Assembly (NCBI RefSeq): GCF_016862795.1
Contig: NZ_BONQ01000004.1
Coordinates: forward strand, 54,572-118,571
Source: Dactylosporangium siamense
Lineage (GTDB): Bacteria; Actinomycetota; Actinomycetes; Mycobacteriales; Micromonosporaceae
Length of the DNA: 64,000 nt
Direction: 5' to 3'
Part shown: positions 22,809 to 32,394 of the stretch, piece by piece
Position numbering within the stretch: position 1 is the first letter of the stretch
Layout: each line of letters opens with the position of its first letter
Notes under the pieces: generated by a model
The model's database searches: none
Told to the model about the DNA's origin: nothing
The model's input: only the letters and a program-made list of their open reading frames with translations
Translations under genes and position numbers: made by a program

Positions 22809-24892
22809 GGCTCCCCCACCAGGTCGCGGATGTGGCCGAGCAGCTCCTCCTGGTTGAACTCGGACTTCACCATGTAGGCGCTCGCGCCGGCCTCCGCGCC
22901 GCGGCGCCGGTCCTCCGCGGACGCCCGCGAGCTGACGAGGATCGCCGGGGTCCCGCGCAGCACCGGGTCCTCGCGGGTCAGGGCGACGAACGTGAACCCG
23001 TCGATGCCGGGCATGTCGATGTCGACCAGGAACAACGCGTACCGGCGCAGCTTGACCCGCTCCAGGGCCTCCTCGGCGGAGGCGGCGAGCTCGACCCGGT
23101 AGCCGGCCGACTCCAGGATGCTGCGCTCCAGCATGCGGGTCGTCAGCGAGTCGTCGACGACGAGGATCGGGTCCTGTTCGTCGGCGGTGTCCTCGTCCGC
23201 GTTCTTCTGGGCGGCGGTGGCCGCGATCCGGCCGGCGGCCGAGGCGGCGAGGCCGTGCGGGTCGAGCACGACGCGCGGGTTGCCCTCCGCGTCGATCGAC
23301 AGGCCGTTGACGACCGCGCTGGCCGGGGCGAGCTCCGGCAGCGGCCGCACGACCAGCGCCGAGGTGCCCAGCAGCCGGTCGACGCCGACGGCGACGGTGC
23401 GCTCGCCGGCGGCGAGAATGACCGCGACCGCGCCGCCGGCCGTGGCCTGCGGGGCGGTCAGCACCTTCGACAGCGGCAGGAACGGGATGACCTGCCCCTC
23501 GTGGGCGAGGGCGCCCGCGGCACCGGCGGCGGCGACCTCCACGGCGCCGAGCAGGACGCAGGTGCGCACCGCGTCCAGAGGCAGCGACGCGAGGGTCCCG
23601 GCGGCCTCGACGACCAGCCCGGACAGCGACACCAGCGACAGCGGCACGACCAGCTCGACGGTGGTGCCAAGGCCCGGGTCGGTGCTGACGTTGACCTCGC
23701 CGCCGAGCTGCTCGGCGACGTCGCGGACCGCGTCGAGGCCGATGCCGCGGCCCGAGATGCCGGTGACCTCGCCGGCCGTGCTGATCCCGCCGTGCATGAG
23801 CAGCCGCATCAGCTCCCGGACGTCGGCCTCGGCGCCGGGCGTGACCAGCCCGCGGGCCTGGGCCTGCTCGCGCACGGCGCCGAGGTCGAACCCGCGGCCG
23901 TCGTCGCGGCAGCGGAACGCGGCGTTCGTGCCGCGGCGGTGCACCTCGACGGTGACGTGCCCGGCGCCCGGCTTGCCGGCCGCGAGGCGTTCGGCTTCGG
24001 CCTCCACCCCGTGGGACACGGCGTTGCGGACCACGTGCAGCAGCGCGCCGGACGCGAGGCTCAGCACGTGCGGGTCCAGCCGCAGGTCGCCGCCGCGGCT
24101 GTCGAAGACGACCTTCTTGCCCTCGGTGCCGGCGGCGTCGTACGCGGCCCGGTGCAGCGTGGTCAGCACGGTGGCGACCGGCACCAGGCGGAGCCGTTCG
24201 GCCCGGCCGCGGATGTCGTCGAGCTCCCGCTCGACCTGCTCGACGGTCTCGGTGAGCTGCCGGCCCAGCGCGGTGAGGTCGGCGGCCAGCCGGGTCGCCA
24301 TGGCCCCGGTGCGCCCGTCGACCCCGTCCTGCTGCGCGCCGCGGATCCGCAGCTGCTCGATGATCGCCTCGGCCGCGCGGCGGGCCCGGTCGACGGTCGC
24401 GACCTGCCGCCGCAGCGGCGCGAACCGGGCGTGTGCCTCGCCGACGGCGTCCAGCAGCTCGTCGATGTCGGCGCTGTCGCTGCGTACCGGCGGCGCTTCT
24501 CGTTCGGGTTGCTTCTCGGCCTGGATTTCGGCGGTCGCCGGCGGTTGCGGGGTCTCCAGCGCGGTGGCCAGCTCCGACATCCGGTCGGTCAGGGTGAGCA
24601 GCGTCCCGATCGTCTCCGGCGGGACCGGCCCGGCACCGTCGCGGTGCGGCACCAGCAGCTCCTCCAGCTGGTGCGCGGCGTCGGCGATCTCGCCCTGCCG
24701 CACCACCCGGGCGGCGCCCTTGAGGGTGTGCGCGTGCCGCAGCAGCCGTGCGACCGGCTCGCGGTCGTCGCCGGCCCGGTCGTCGCGGGTCAGGTCCAGC
24801 ACGCCCTGGCTGAGCTGGTCGACCAGTTCCCTGGCCTCGATGCGGAAGTACCGCAGCGGATCCTTGGCCACCGCGGGCGCCGGCGCGCTCAA
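22805..24892 (-). CDS. cheA: CheA-REC hybrid chemosensory histidine kinase
   Basis: This 695-residue kinase begins at a TTG whose last two bases are also the first two of the receptor gene's TGA (TTGA), giving tight coupling. Domains in order are HPt (about 10-120, phospho-His in [12 protein letters not shown], about residue 55), an acidic/Pro linker, a helical dimerisation region, and HATPase (about 270-410; [23 protein letters not shown]). A CheW-like domain follows (about 415-545). A C-terminal receiver (about 570-690) has the acceptor Asp in [12 protein letters not shown] and Lys in YMVKSEF. The fused receiver is typical of WspE/FrzE-type kinases rather than flagellar CheA. Its likely phosphate acceptors are its own receiver, CheB and the triple-receiver kinase. 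GTG codons a little downstream are alternative starts. Confidence 0.92.
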   Translation of the reverse strand: MSAPAPAVAKDPLRYFRIEARELVDQLSQGVLDLTRDDRAGDDREPVARLLRHAHTLKGAARVVRQGEIADAAHQLEELLVPHRDGAGPVPPETIGTLLTLTDRMSELATALETPQPPATAEIQAEKQPEREAPPVRSDSADIDELLDAVGEAHARFAPLRRQVATVDRARRAAEAIIEQLRIRGAQQDGVDGRTGAMATRLAADLTALGRQLTETVEQVERELDDIRGRAERLRLVPVATVLTTLHRAAYDAAGTEGKKVVFDSRGGDLRLDPHVLSLASGALLHVVRNAVSHGVEAEAERLAAGKPGAGHVTVEVHRRGTNAAFRCRDDGRGFDLGAVREQAQARGLVTPGAEADVRELMRLLMHGGISTAGEVTGISGRGIGLDAVRDVAEQLGGEVNVSTDPGLGTTVELVVPLSLVSLSGLVVEAAGTLASLPLDAVRTCVLLGAVEVAAAGAAGALAHEGQVIPFLPLSKVLTAPQATAGGAVAVILAAGERTVAVGVDRLLGTSALVVRPLPELAPASAVVNGLSIDAEGNPRVVLDPHGLAASAAGRIAATAAQKNADEDTADEQDPILVVDDSLTTRMLERSILESAGYRVELAASAEEALERVKLRRYALFLVDIDMPGIDGFTFVALTREDPVLRGTPAILVSSRASAEDRRRGAEAGASAYMVKSEFNQEELLGHIRDLVGEP

Positions 24893-26367
24893 TGCCGGTC
24901 GGTGCCTGCGGCGACCAGCCTGAGCAGCTCGTTGGAGAGCCCGGCGAGATGGGTCGCGGTCTGTCTGGTCTGCACGGCGCTGGACTCGCTCTCCTGAGTG
25001 ACCCTGGCGGTGTCCGTCACCGCGACGTTGACCTGCTCGACCGCGGTCGTCTGCTGCTTGGTGGACAGCTCGATCTCCCGCGCCGACTCGGTCGTCGTGG
25101 CGACCAGGTCGGCGATCTGCTGGAACGACGCCGTGACCGCGCCGAACTGCCGGGTGCCGGCGTCGACGGCCTTCGCGCCGGTCTCGGTCGCCATGACCGT
25201 GGTGTTCACCGCGCCGCGGACGTCGTCGATGAGCGTCCGGATCTCCTTCGCCGAGCCGGCGGTCCGGTCGGCGAGCTTGCGGATCTCGTCGGCGACGACG
25301 GCGAACCGGCGGCCCCACTCCCCCGCGCCGGACGCCTCGATGGTGGCGTTGATGGCCAGGATGTTGGTCTGCTCGGCGAGCTCCGACACCAGGTCGACGA
25401 CGCCGCCGATCTGCTGCGACCGCTGGCCGAGCTCCAGCATGTGCTGCACGATCAGGTCGACCTGCCGGCGGATCGCGGTGATCGACTCGCGGGCCTGCTC
25501 GATGGTCGCGTCGCCGGAGTGCGCGGCCACCGCGGTCTCCTCGGCGATCTTCGCCACCCGCTGCGAGCCCTCCGCGATCTGCCGCGACGTGATGAGCAGC
25601 TCCTCGATCGTCGTGTTGATCTCGCTCATCGCGGTCGCCTGCTCGCGGGCACCGGTCGCCTGCTGGCTGGCGGCGGCCTCCAGCTGCGCCGAGGAGCTCT
25701 GGATGTGCCCGACCGTGCCGGCGACCTGCCGGCCGAGGGCCCGGGTCAGCAGGATCGCGATCAGCACGCCGCACCCGATCGCGACGACCGCGATGACGAT
25801 CACGGCCACGGTGGCCAGCTGCGCCGTGCTCGAGGCGGCGTCCCGCTGGTTCATGAGGTCCTCGCGCAGCAGCGCGGCGAGCGCGTCGATGTGCTCGTTG
25901 AGAGCCTCGCGCTGCGGCACCACGTCGGCCTCGAACGCGTCGGCGATCCGCTGCGCCGGGACCGTGCCGTCCTGCCGCAGCACCATCACCGTCTCGAGCG
26001 CGGTCTCGTGGTCCTGCTCGGCCCGCACGGCGAGGTCGAGCAGGTCACGCTCCCGCTGGGAGTCCGCGACGTCGCGCAGGAGCTGGATCGAACGGCTGAA
26101 CGCGGCCCGCGCGTCGGTGATCTCGCCCCGGAACTTCTCGTCGCCGGTCAGCAGGAAACCGCGGGAGGCGCTGCTCTTCTCCTCGACCGCGACCCGCAGC
26201 TGCTGGGCCTCGACGAGGCCCTGCACGCCGATGTCGATCACGTGGTCCTTGCCGGAGACCACGGTGTCCAGCGCGCCGACCGTGACGCCGCCGGTGAGCA
26301 GGGTCAGCAGCACGACGACCGCGAAGCCCGCGGCGAGCTTGCGGCCGAACGTCCATTGTCGCCTCAT
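24889..26367 (-). CDS. Methyl-accepting chemotaxis protein with CHASE3-like sensor, no evident HAMP
   Basis: This 492-residue receptor has TM1 at about residues 11-33, an extracytoplasmic helical sensor of 150 residues with the CHASE3-style motif [13 protein letters not shown], and TM2 at about 184-207 ([20 protein letters not shown]). The cytoplasmic coiled-coil signalling domain starts almost at once. Its tip (about 329-366) reads [20 protein letters not shown] then [18 protein letters not shown], close to the consensus but with WGRR for the usual GRG. No HAMP domain is apparent between TM2 and the methylation helices. There is no C-terminal pentapeptide tether for CheR. Its start overlaps cheW (26364) by four bases. 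It corresponds to WspA. Confidence 0.9.
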   Translation of the reverse strand: MRRQWTFGRKLAAGFAVVVLLTLLTGGVTVGALDTVVSGKDHVIDIGVQGLVEAQQLRVAVEEKSSASRGFLLTGDEKFRGEITDARAAFSRSIQLLRDVADSQRERDLLDLAVRAEQDHETALETVMVLRQDGTVPAQRIADAFEADVVPQREALNEHIDALAALLREDLMNQRDAASSTAQLATVAVIVIAVVAIGCGVLIAILLTRALGRQVAGTVGHIQSSSAQLEAAASQQATGAREQATAMSEINTTIEELLITSRQIAEGSQRVAKIAEETAVAAHSGDATIEQARESITAIRRQVDLIVQHMLELGQRSQQIGGVVDLVSELAEQTNILAINATIEASGAGEWGRRFAVVADEIRKLADRTAGSAKEIRTLIDDVRGAVNTTVMATETGAKAVDAGTRQFGAVTASFQQIADLVATTTESAREIELSTKQQTTAVEQVNVAVTDTARVTQESESSAVQTRQTATHLAGLSNELLRLVAAGTDRH

Positions 26368-26987
26368 CGTTCCCCGTCTTCTGTTCTGCTTTTTCCTGAC
26401 AGGCTCTGGATCGCGGTGCGCACGGCGGGCACGTCGACGATCGGTCGGGCGCCGCCGTCGAGGGGGACGATGCCGCGCAGGCAGCCCCGCGGGCCGTGGC
26501 CGGTCGACTCCTCGACGATCAGGTCCCGCGGGACCCGCAGGTGCCCGTCCAGCTCCTCGAAGGCGAGCGCGACCGGTGGTTCGCCGGCGGCCAGGACCAG
26601 CCAGCGCGCTTCGGCGGCGGCCGGGTGGCCGAACACGGCACCGAGGTCGTAGACGGGCACGATCGAGCCGCGGAAGCTGGCGACGCCGAGCAGCGACGGC
26701 AGCGGGCCGGGCAGCCGCGTCACCGGCCGGTCCGGGAAGAGGCCGGCCGCCTGGGTGAGGCGCAGGGCGTACCGGTGGCCGCCGACCCGGATCGCCAGGA
26801 GGTCGTCGAAGCCGGCCACGTCCTCGCGGTGCGGGTCGGCGAACGAGCGGTCGAACGACTCGCGCAGCTCCGCCAGGCGCTGCTGCATGTCGCCGCTCTT
26901 GAGGTCGTCGCTTCTGAGGTCGTCGCTTCTGAGGTCGCTTTCGAGGTCGCTTTTGAGGTGGTCGCGCTCGTGCTGGGTCGTGCTCAT
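26364..26987 (-). CDS. cheW: CheW-type adaptor with repetitive N-terminal extension
   Basis: This 207-residue coupling protein has a CheW fold over about residues 55-195 ([69 protein letters not shown]). It links the receptor to CheA. The first 45 residues are an unusual charged extension built of short [18 protein letters not shown] repeats, encoded by repeated AGGTCGTCGCTTCTG units. ATG at 26987 overlaps the cheR stop by four bases; the open frame further upstream is antisense-like noise. The second of two CheW proteins in the operon, it corresponds to WspD or WspB by position. Confidence 0.88.
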   Translation of the reverse strand: MSTTQHERDHLKSDLESDLRSDDLRSDDLKSGDMQQRLAELRESFDRSFADPHREDVAGFDDLLAIRVGGHRYALRLTQAAGLFPDRPVTRLPGPLPSLLGVASFRGSIVPVYDLGAVFGHPAAAEARWLVLAAGEPPVALAFEELDGHLRVPRDLIVEESTGHGPRGCLRGIVPLDGGARPIVDVPAVRTAIQSLSGKSRTEDGER

Positions 26988-28357
26988 CGGGTCGCGGCCA
27001 GTTCGGCGTGGCACAGCGCGATCAGGGCGCCGCGACCGAAGCCGCCGCCGAACAGCAGGATCCGCTCGTCGCTCTCGTGCCGCAGCAGGGTCACGGCCCG
27101 GTCGAGCTCGCGTTCGGCGGTCGGCCGGTCGCCGCGGCGCCGGGCGAGCAGGCCCAGCCGCAGCCGCGGCATCGCGAAGCCGGCGTCGAGGTGCGCGGCC
27201 ATCCGGTGGTGCTCCAGCGCGGTGGCCGAGTCGCCGTCGCCCTCGAGGCACTCGGCGAGGAGGTGGTGCGCGTCCGGGTTGAGCGCGTCGCGGTCCAGCA
27301 GCTTCCGGCACAGGGCCGCCGCCCGGCCGGTGTGCCCGAGGTGGGCGAGGACCGCGCCGCGGACCAGCAGCACGTCGGGACGGTCCGCCTCGGCCGTGCC
27401 GATGTCGTCGAGGACCGCGAGGGCGTCACCGAAGCGCTCCTGCTCGACCAGGTGCAGGACCTGGTCCCGCTTGCGTTCCGGCCGTACTGACCGTTCCGGC
27501 CGTTTCAGCGGTTGGCGCTCGGGCGTCGGCTTCGCTGGGGGTACCGTGGCCGCCTTCTGGTAATAGAAGGTGCCGTGCGTGTGCTGGACGGTCAGGGCCG
27601 TCGGCCGGGTGCCGAGCGAGTCGGTGTGGCCGAGGAACAGGTAACCGCCCGGAGCGAGGGCACGGGTGATCCGGGCGACGGCGGCGGCGACCGTCGGCGG
27701 GGTCAGATACATCAGCAGGTTCCGGCAGAACACCACGTCGTAGGTGTCCGGGGCGAACAGCAGCGGGTCGTCGTTGGCGGCGTTGTACTCCAGGAACCGC
27801 ACCCGTCCGCGGAGCCGCTCGTCGATCTCGACGCCGTCGGCGACGGTGCGGAACCAGCGGTGCTGCGCGGCGGCCGGCGTCTCCCGCAGTGACCAGCGGG
27901 AGTAGCGGCCGGCGGCGGCGACGCGCAGCGCGGCCCGGTTGACGTCGAGCCCGACGATCGACACGTCCCAGGCCGGATCGATCCGTTCCGCGGCGACCAT
28001 CGCGAGGGTGTACGCCTCCTCGCCGGTGGAGCAACCGACCGACAGCAGCCGCAGCCGCCGCTCGCCGGACCGGGCCCGGACCCGCGCCGGCAGGACCACC
28101 TCAGCCAGCACGTTGAACTGTTCGATGTTGCGGAAGAAGTACGTCTCGTTGATGGTGACCGCCTCGGCGAGCGCGGCGAGCTCGTTGTTCCAGGCGGTGC
28201 CGAGGCGGTCGAGGTAGCCACGGCCGGTCAGGCCGTGCTGGGTGGCCCGCGCCTTCAGGACCTCGGCGAGCTGGGGGTCGCGCTTGTCGTCGAACGTCAT
28301 GCCGAGGCGGGTCGACAGCAGTTCGCGCAGGCGCACGATGTCCTCGTCACGCGCCAT
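26984..28357 (-). CDS. cheR: CheR chemoreceptor methyltransferase fused to TPR repeats
   Basis: This 457-residue protein has an N-terminal CheR helical domain (about 1-70; [13 protein letters not shown] is the classic motif). A SAM-binding methyltransferase domain follows (about 85-270; [38 protein letters not shown]). The C-terminal half (about 300-450) is a series of TPR-like helices. This CheR-TPR arrangement is that of WspC. It methylates glutamates of the operon's receptor using S-adenosylmethionine, and the TPR part may stand in for the missing pentapeptide tether. Its start lies 11 bases inside the upstream cheW. Confidence 0.93.
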   Translation of the reverse strand: MARDEDIVRLRELLSTRLGMTFDDKRDPQLAEVLKARATQHGLTGRGYLDRLGTAWNNELAALAEAVTINETYFFRNIEQFNVLAEVVLPARVRARSGERRLRLLSVGCSTGEEAYTLAMVAAERIDPAWDVSIVGLDVNRAALRVAAAGRYSRWSLRETPAAAQHRWFRTVADGVEIDERLRGRVRFLEYNAANDDPLLFAPDTYDVVFCRNLLMYLTPPTVAAAVARITRALAPGGYLFLGHTDSLGTRPTALTVQHTHGTFYYQKAATVPPAKPTPERQPLKRPERSVRPERKRDQVLHLVEQERFGDALAVLDDIGTAEADRPDVLLVRGAVLAHLGHTGRAAALCRKLLDRDALNPDAHHLLAECLEGDGDSATALEHHRMAAHLDAGFAMPRLRLGLLARRRGDRPTAERELDRAVTLLRHESDERILLFGGGFGRGALIALCHAELAATR

Positions 28358-28775
28358 CTCGCACCTGGCCTGTCTTCAGGAACAGCAACGGGCGGGAGTC
28401 CAGGACGCCCACCGCCACGACGAGGCGGTTCGCGGCGGCGGCGAGCGCCGGCGGGGGCGGGCGGGTCGGATCGGGTTCGACCGGCAGGACGCCGATGACG
28501 GGGCCGGTGGCGTACGCCTCGGTCCGGGTCGTGACGAACCGGCAGGGGCGCTCCACCCGGGCGCCGAGCAGCCTGGCCGTGTCGATGACCGGCACCGCGA
28601 CGCCGCGGATCACGCTGACGCCGAGCAGGAAGTCGGAGGTGCCGGCGAGCGGCTGCACCGGCAGTGGCCGGATGGTCTCCACCACGTCGCGCAGCGCCAG
28701 CGCACACAACAGGTCTCCGACGCCGAAGACCAACGACAGTCCCGGCGGCGCCTCCGTGACAGCTGTGATCGCCAC
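28347..28775 (-). CDS. cheW: CheW-type adaptor, first gene of the operon
   Basis: This 142-residue minimal CheW protein (LSLVFGVGDLLCALALRDVV, FLLGVSVIRGVAVPVIDTA, VVAVGVLDSRPLLFLK) starts at GTG 28775 and overlaps the cheR start by 11 bases. It is the promoter-proximal gene of the seven-gene minus-strand chemosensory operon. The short divergent intergenic space (76 bases) before the sliding-clamp paralogue is AT-rich and must hold both promoters. It bridges receptor and CheA and is the WspB equivalent. Confidence 0.87.
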   Translation of the reverse strand: MAITAVTEAPPGLSLVFGVGDLLCALALRDVVETIRPLPVQPLAGTSDFLLGVSVIRGVAVPVIDTARLLGARVERPCRFVTTRTEAYATGPVIGVLPVEPDPTRPPPPALAAAANRLVVAVGVLDSRPLLFLKTGQVRDGA

Positions 28776-28851
28776 GTGATCATGATATGTGGCATTCGTC
28801 GGTTATTTACCGCTTTGCTTTTTTGTCGTACCCCGCCGGTAGGTTCCTGGC
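28776..28851. promoter_or_regulatory. Divergent promoter region, chemosensory operon / clamp paralogue
   Basis: These 76 bases are much AT-richer than the surroundings (GATCATGATATG, GGTTATTTACC, GCTTTGCTTTTTTG). They are the only non-coding sequence between the first cheW (GTG at 28775, minus) and the DnaN-like gene (ATG at 28852, plus). TTGCTT followed 19 bases later by TAGGTT is a candidate plus-strand sigma-70-like promoter. No clear FliA-type (TAAA...GCCGATAA) motif was seen on the minus strand. Confidence 0.5.
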
Positions 28852-29994
28852 ATGGACGTGACCGCACCTGTCGCCCGGCTCGCCACCGCCGCCGCCCTCC
28901 TGCTCCGGCTGCTGACGGCGCGGTCCCTGCAGCCCTCGCACGCCGGTGCCCTGCTGCGCGCCGACGACGAGGGCCTGCACCTCATCGCCACCGACGGCGA
29001 GGTCGTCGTGCACCTGCGCACCCCGGCGACGGTCCACACCCCCGGCGAGGTCGTCGTCCCCCGCCGCGCCGTCGCGGACACCCTGACCACCCTGGACGCG
29101 GCCGACGCCCGCCTCACCGTCCAGGGCGGCCGCCTGGCGATCCGGGTGCCCGGCGGCCGGTTCGCCCTGCCCAGCCTCCCGGACGCCGCACCGCGGCCCG
29201 GGCACCTGCCGCCGCCGCGCGGCACGGTCACCGGCGACGACCTGCGCACGGCGGCGGTCCCGGTCGCGGGCGCCGCCTCCCGCGAGCACGCCCTGCCGAT
29301 GTTCACCGGGGTCCGCCTGCGCACGCACGACACGGCGCTGACCCTGTTCGCCACGGACCGCTTCCGCCTGGCCGCCGCCTCGATCCCCTGGCAGGGCGCG
29401 ACCGCCGCCGGGTTCGACCCGGCGTCCGGCGGTGACGGCAGGATCGAGGCGCTCGTGCCGGCCGCCGTCCTGGCCCGCGCCGCCCAGCAGCTGAGCCGCG
29501 TCCCGGCCGTGCACGTCCATGCCGGCGACGACCTGTTCGCCCTGTCCTGGGACGGCGGCAGCATCACGACCGCCACCATCGGCGGCGGCTACCCGGACGC
29601 GCAGCTGTCCCGCCTGCTCGACGTCACCCCCGCGTGCACCGTGGAGGCCGACGCCGACGCCCTCGCCCACGCGGTCGACCGCGCCACGGCCTATGGCGGC
29701 CCGCACGGCCGCGTCACCCTCCAGGCGATCGACGGCGCCCTGCTCGTCCGCGCCGACGACCCGCTCACCGGCGAGTCCGAGCAGACCGTCAAGGCCACCG
29801 TCGACGGCGGCCACACGATCCGCTCGTTCCAGGGCCGCCTGCTCCTGGACGCGCTGCGCGCCTTCGCGCACCACACCGTGCGGCTGCGGTTCCAGGAGGG
29901 CATGCGGGCGACCGCCTGCACCGCCGACCTCCCCACCGCCACGCTGACCTACCTCGTCGTCCCCCTGCGCACCCCGCCCTCGACCGACACCTGA
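28852..29994 (+). CDS. DnaN-like sliding clamp (beta) paralogue
   Basis: This 380-residue protein has the length and three-domain repeat layout of bacterial DNA polymerase III beta subunit. The N-terminal domain has RSLQPSHAGALLRADDEGLHLIATDGE, the middle domain LPMFTGVRLRTHDTALTLFATDRFRLA, and the C-terminal domain IRSFQGRLLLDALRAFAHHTVRL followed by LTYLVVPLR. The essential dnaN normally sits in the dnaA-dnaN-recF-gyrB cluster. Here the gene stands alone beside the chemosensory operon and is diverged in sequence, so it is most likely an accessory clamp. Which polymerase or repair factor it serves cannot be read from sequence. Confidence 0.82.
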   Translation: MDVTAPVARLATAAALLLRLLTARSLQPSHAGALLRADDEGLHLIATDGEVVVHLRTPATVHTPGEVVVPRRAVADTLTTLDAADARLTVQGGRLAIRVPGGRFALPSLPDAAPRPGHLPPPRGTVTGDDLRTAAVPVAGAASREHALPMFTGVRLRTHDTALTLFATDRFRLAAASIPWQGATAAGFDPASGGDGRIEALVPAAVLARAAQQLSRVPAVHVHAGDDLFALSWDGGSITTATIGGGYPDAQLSRLLDVTPACTVEADADALAHAVDRATAYGGPHGRVTLQAIDGALLVRADDPLTGESEQTVKATVDGGHTIRSFQGRLLLDALRAFAHHTVRLRFQEGMRATACTADLPTATLTYLVVPLRTPPSTDT

Positions 29995-30213
29995 CGCTGG
30001 TGCCGTCAGGCGCCGGCCGCTGGGGTGGTGTTCGTCGTCCGGCCTCGCCGCTGCACGGGTCGGGTGGGCCGCGCGGTTGTCGCGTTATCCCCCAAGAACC
30101 TGTTGGGAGCTGCCGGTTGAGGTCCTGGTGGGTAATCCGCTTGGAGCCTCGCTGGTGTCGGTCCTCGGGGCTCGGTGGTTCGCACGGCCTCCGGCCGCGC
30201 GGAGGGGTTGCTT

Positions 30214-30623
30214 TGGTCCCGGTCCGTGCCGTCGTGCGGTGATGCCAGCCAGGTCCGCCCTCACTTCCCCGTGATCCGGTAGAGCTTGTGCACCCAGGGG
30301 TACACGAGCCCTACCGGATCACGGGGAAGTTGCGTGGGTCGATGTGTAGACCGAGCAGTGCCAGCGCTGAAATGGCGATCTCCCGCATCTACTGTCGATC
30401 GAAGGAGCCCCGCGGCCGTGCGGGCAACCACCCGACGCCTTCGATCAAGCACGCAAGATCGAAAATCGGGGTGCGAGGCGTGCATGCGCCCGATCTGGGC
30501 GGTGTGTTCGAAGCTTTTGAGCCAACGGCGGTGTGGCACCACCGAATGATGACCTCGACGGCACTGGATCATGCGGGTGCGGACCCGGCTTGGGATCACC
30601 GCAAGACGGCACGGACCGGGACC
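30214..30623. repeat. Inverted pair of about 44-bp repeats
   Basis: GGTCCCGGTCCGTGCCGTCG and its continuation through TGCGGTGAT to AGGTCCG (about 30214-30257) recur as reverse complement at about 30580-30623, where the segment reads CGGACCC to GGGACCACG. Identity is about 85 percent by eye. The copies face each other and bracket the 68-base hairpin. Confidence 0.7.
30263..30330. terminator. Long 34-bp-arm hairpin
   Basis: ACTTCCCCGTGATCCGGTAG at 30263-30282 is matched by its exact complement at 30311-30330. The arms continue to the centre with only three mismatches, giving about 31 of 34 pairs and essentially no loop. Two of the three mismatches become G-U pairs on the minus-strand transcript. 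It lies 270 bases downstream of the clamp paralogue, so it may be a terminator, but its length is more like a palindromic mobile repeat. Confidence 0.55.
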
Positions 30624-30998
30624 ACGCCACCCTGTTGCACGGACGCGCCAGCGTCCGGGCGGTGCCATAAAGTCCCCGCGCCTGGAGCTGAATATGTGAA
30701 GGTCATGACGACGACCACCACCCGCGAACCGCAACCACGACCGCCGAAACGGCGATCACCCACCCTCGCCCACTGGAAGCCAGCAGCGGCCCCGTCAAAC
30801 GCCACACCACCGATACCTACAAGCCAACACCTCCACCAGTCGACAAACCCTTCACAGATCGAAGTCGCGGACCGATCGTCCGGACGCGGTCACGGGACGA
30901 CCTCAATCCGGCCGTGAGCGAGCATCACGCAGCGGACACGACCCGAAACGTCCCGGCGCGTTGCGTCGCGGCCACGGCCGACGGCACGCGATTGGTGG

Positions 30999-31613
30999 TC
31001 ACGGACTTTCGGCGGGACGTGGCGGCGGGGGGACGAGCAGAGTCGCTTCGGCGACGGCGGTGCAGTGGTCGGCGACGGTTTCCGTGGGTAGGCCGCGGCC
31101 GGTGTACAGGGTGTCGAACGTCTCGAACGCGGTGAGCAGCCAGAGGATGTCCACGGCGGTGGCGTGCGGCACCCGGAGCAGGCCGGCGGTGTGAAGCCTG
31201 TCGGCGAGGTGCCGCAGGCCGCCGAGGCGGGCCTCGCCGGCGCGTTGCATCGCGCCGTCGGTCTTCGCGGCATGCACCTGCAGGGCGGCGAGGGCGTCGC
31301 GTTGGGCGGCGTACATGCGGACGGTGGCGGTGATGCCGCCGCGCAGGTGCTCGCGGGGGTCGGTGGCGCGCACCGCGGCGAGCAGGTCGGCGAAGCCGCC
31401 GCGGTCCAGGACGTCCTGGGCGAGGGCGTCGAAGAGGCCGCCGCGCGAGCCGAACACCAGGTAGATCGTGGAGCGGGCGACGCCGGCCCGGCGGGCCACC
31501 GAGTCGACGCTGGGCAGGGCCGGCAGCTGGGCGTACATCGCGTCGAGGATCCGCCGGCGGGTCTCCTCGGCCGTGACCGCTCGCCGGCGCTGCTCGTACC
31601 GGCGAGTGGTCAC
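30999..31613 (-). CDS. TetR family transcriptional regulator
   Basis: This 204-residue regulator starts VTTRRYEQRRRAVTAEETRR. Its helix-turn-helix (about residues 15-60) reads LPSVDSVARRAGVARSTIYLVFGSRGGL, followed by an all-helical ligand domain. GTG at 31613 is preferred to an upstream in-frame ATG that lies within the neighbouring peptidase gene. It ends a possible minus-strand run of padR, membrane protein, M15 peptidase and tetR, with only 10 bases between the peptidase stop and this start. Its ligand is unknown. Confidence 0.82.
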   Translation of the reverse strand: MTTRRYEQRRRAVTAEETRRRILDAMYAQLPALPSVDSVARRAGVARSTIYLVFGSRGGLFDALAQDVLDRGGFADLLAAVRATDPREHLRGGITATVRMYAAQRDALAALQVHAAKTDGAMQRAGEARLGGLRHLADRLHTAGLLRVPHATAVDILWLLTAFETFDTLYTGRGLPTETVADHCTAVAEATLLVPPPPRPAESP

Positions 31614-31623
31614 ACCGGAGAAC

Positions 31624-32394
31624 TTAGTCGCCCAGGGGGTCGAGGCCACCGGTGAGGCTGGCGACGCCACAGTTGGGGGCGGACCAGAAGCGGCTGGGGC
31701 GGCCGTCGACGTGGGTGTGGTCGTTGTGGTCGGGGTAGCCGGGGCCGAGGATGCCGGCGAAGCCGTGGTTGCGGGCGGCCTGGGCGAGGGTGCACAGCGA
31801 GTGCGGGCCGGCGCCGAGGTCGGCGGCGTCGCCGTACAGGTGGCGGCTGGTCGAGGCGCCGCCGACGGCGTTGTTGCACGAGACGCTGCGGAAGCCGCTG
31901 GTGACGCGGATCTGCTGGTCGCCGAGGGCGTGCCGGAGGGCCTGCAGCTTCCACATCGTGACGAGGGCGTTGGCCTTGGCGGTCGCGGCGGAGACGTTGC
32001 CGCCGCTCCAGGTGCTGTTGCAGTCGTTGAGTTCGGCGTAACTGAAGTTGACCGGGGTGCAGTCGTCGTCCTGCAGGGCGTAGAGCTTGGCGAACGTGGC
32101 CGGGCCGGCGACGCCGTCGGCGGTGAGGCCGTAGGCCGCCTGGAACCGGGCCACCGCGGACTTCGTCGCGGGCCCGTACTGGCCGTCGAGTCCGAGGACG
32201 CCGCCGGTGCCGGGGTAGCCGGCGACCCGGATCTGCAGCTGCCGGACCGCCTCCCCGGAGGAGCCCTGGGCCAGGACGCCGCTCCACGTGTAGCAGGCGT
32301 CAGCGTGTGCCGGTGCGGCGGTGGCGAGGACCGTGCCGGCCGAGGCTCCGATCGCGAGCAGCGCGGCGGCGAACAGTCGAATCAGTTTTGACAT
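31624..32394 (-). CDS. Secreted zinc D-Ala-D-Ala carboxypeptidase (peptidase M15A) with PG-binding domain
   Basis: This 256-residue exported enzyme has a signal peptide of about residues 1-31 (LIRLFAAALLAIGASAGTVLA, cleavage near PAHA). A peptidoglycan-binding-1 domain follows (about 40-105; GSSGEAVRQLQIRVAGYPG and LDGQYGPATKSAVARFQ). The M15 catalytic domain (about 120-245) has the zinc-site motif SRHLYGDAADLG and the second site DHTHVDG. It resembles the Streptomyces albus G DD-carboxypeptidase, which removes terminal D-Ala from wall peptides. ATG at 32394 overlaps the upstream membrane-protein gene by 13 bases and has a weak ribosome site, so translation may be coupled. Confidence 0.9.
   Translation of the reverse strand: MSKLIRLFAAALLAIGASAGTVLATAAPAHADACYTWSGVLAQGSSGEAVRQLQIRVAGYPGTGGVLGLDGQYGPATKSAVARFQAAYGLTADGVAGPATFAKLYALQDDDCTPVNFSYAELNDCNSTWSGGNVSAATAKANALVTMWKLQALRHALGDQQIRVTSGFRSVSCNNAVGGASTSRHLYGDAADLGAGPHSLCTLAQAARNHGFAGILGPGYPDHNDHTHVDGRPSRFWSAPNCGVASLTGGLDPLGD

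Larger units (their letters stand above)
29995..30998. other. Gene-free kilobase with inverted repeats
   Basis: No convincing gene is present in this 1-kb stretch, which is less GC-rich than its neighbours. It holds a 68-base hairpin (30263-30330), a pair of inverted copies of about 44 bases (30214-30257 and 30580-30623), and a GATCGAAGG/CCTTCGATC dyad near 30395-30450. Frames of up to about 200 codons exist but have no protein-like composition and no ribosome sites. It may be a decayed element, or an untranslated RNA locus. Confidence 0.55.

Noticed and set aside
19855..28775. Flagellar chemotaxis cluster
   Set aside because: CheA carries a fused receiver, CheR a TPR domain, and no cheY, cheD, motA or fli gene is present. 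It fits the Wsp/ACF type instead.
30288..30917. A 209-codon plus-strand frame in the gene-free kilobase
   Set aside because: It crosses the long hairpin and both inverted repeats, has no ribosome site, and its product has no protein-like pattern.
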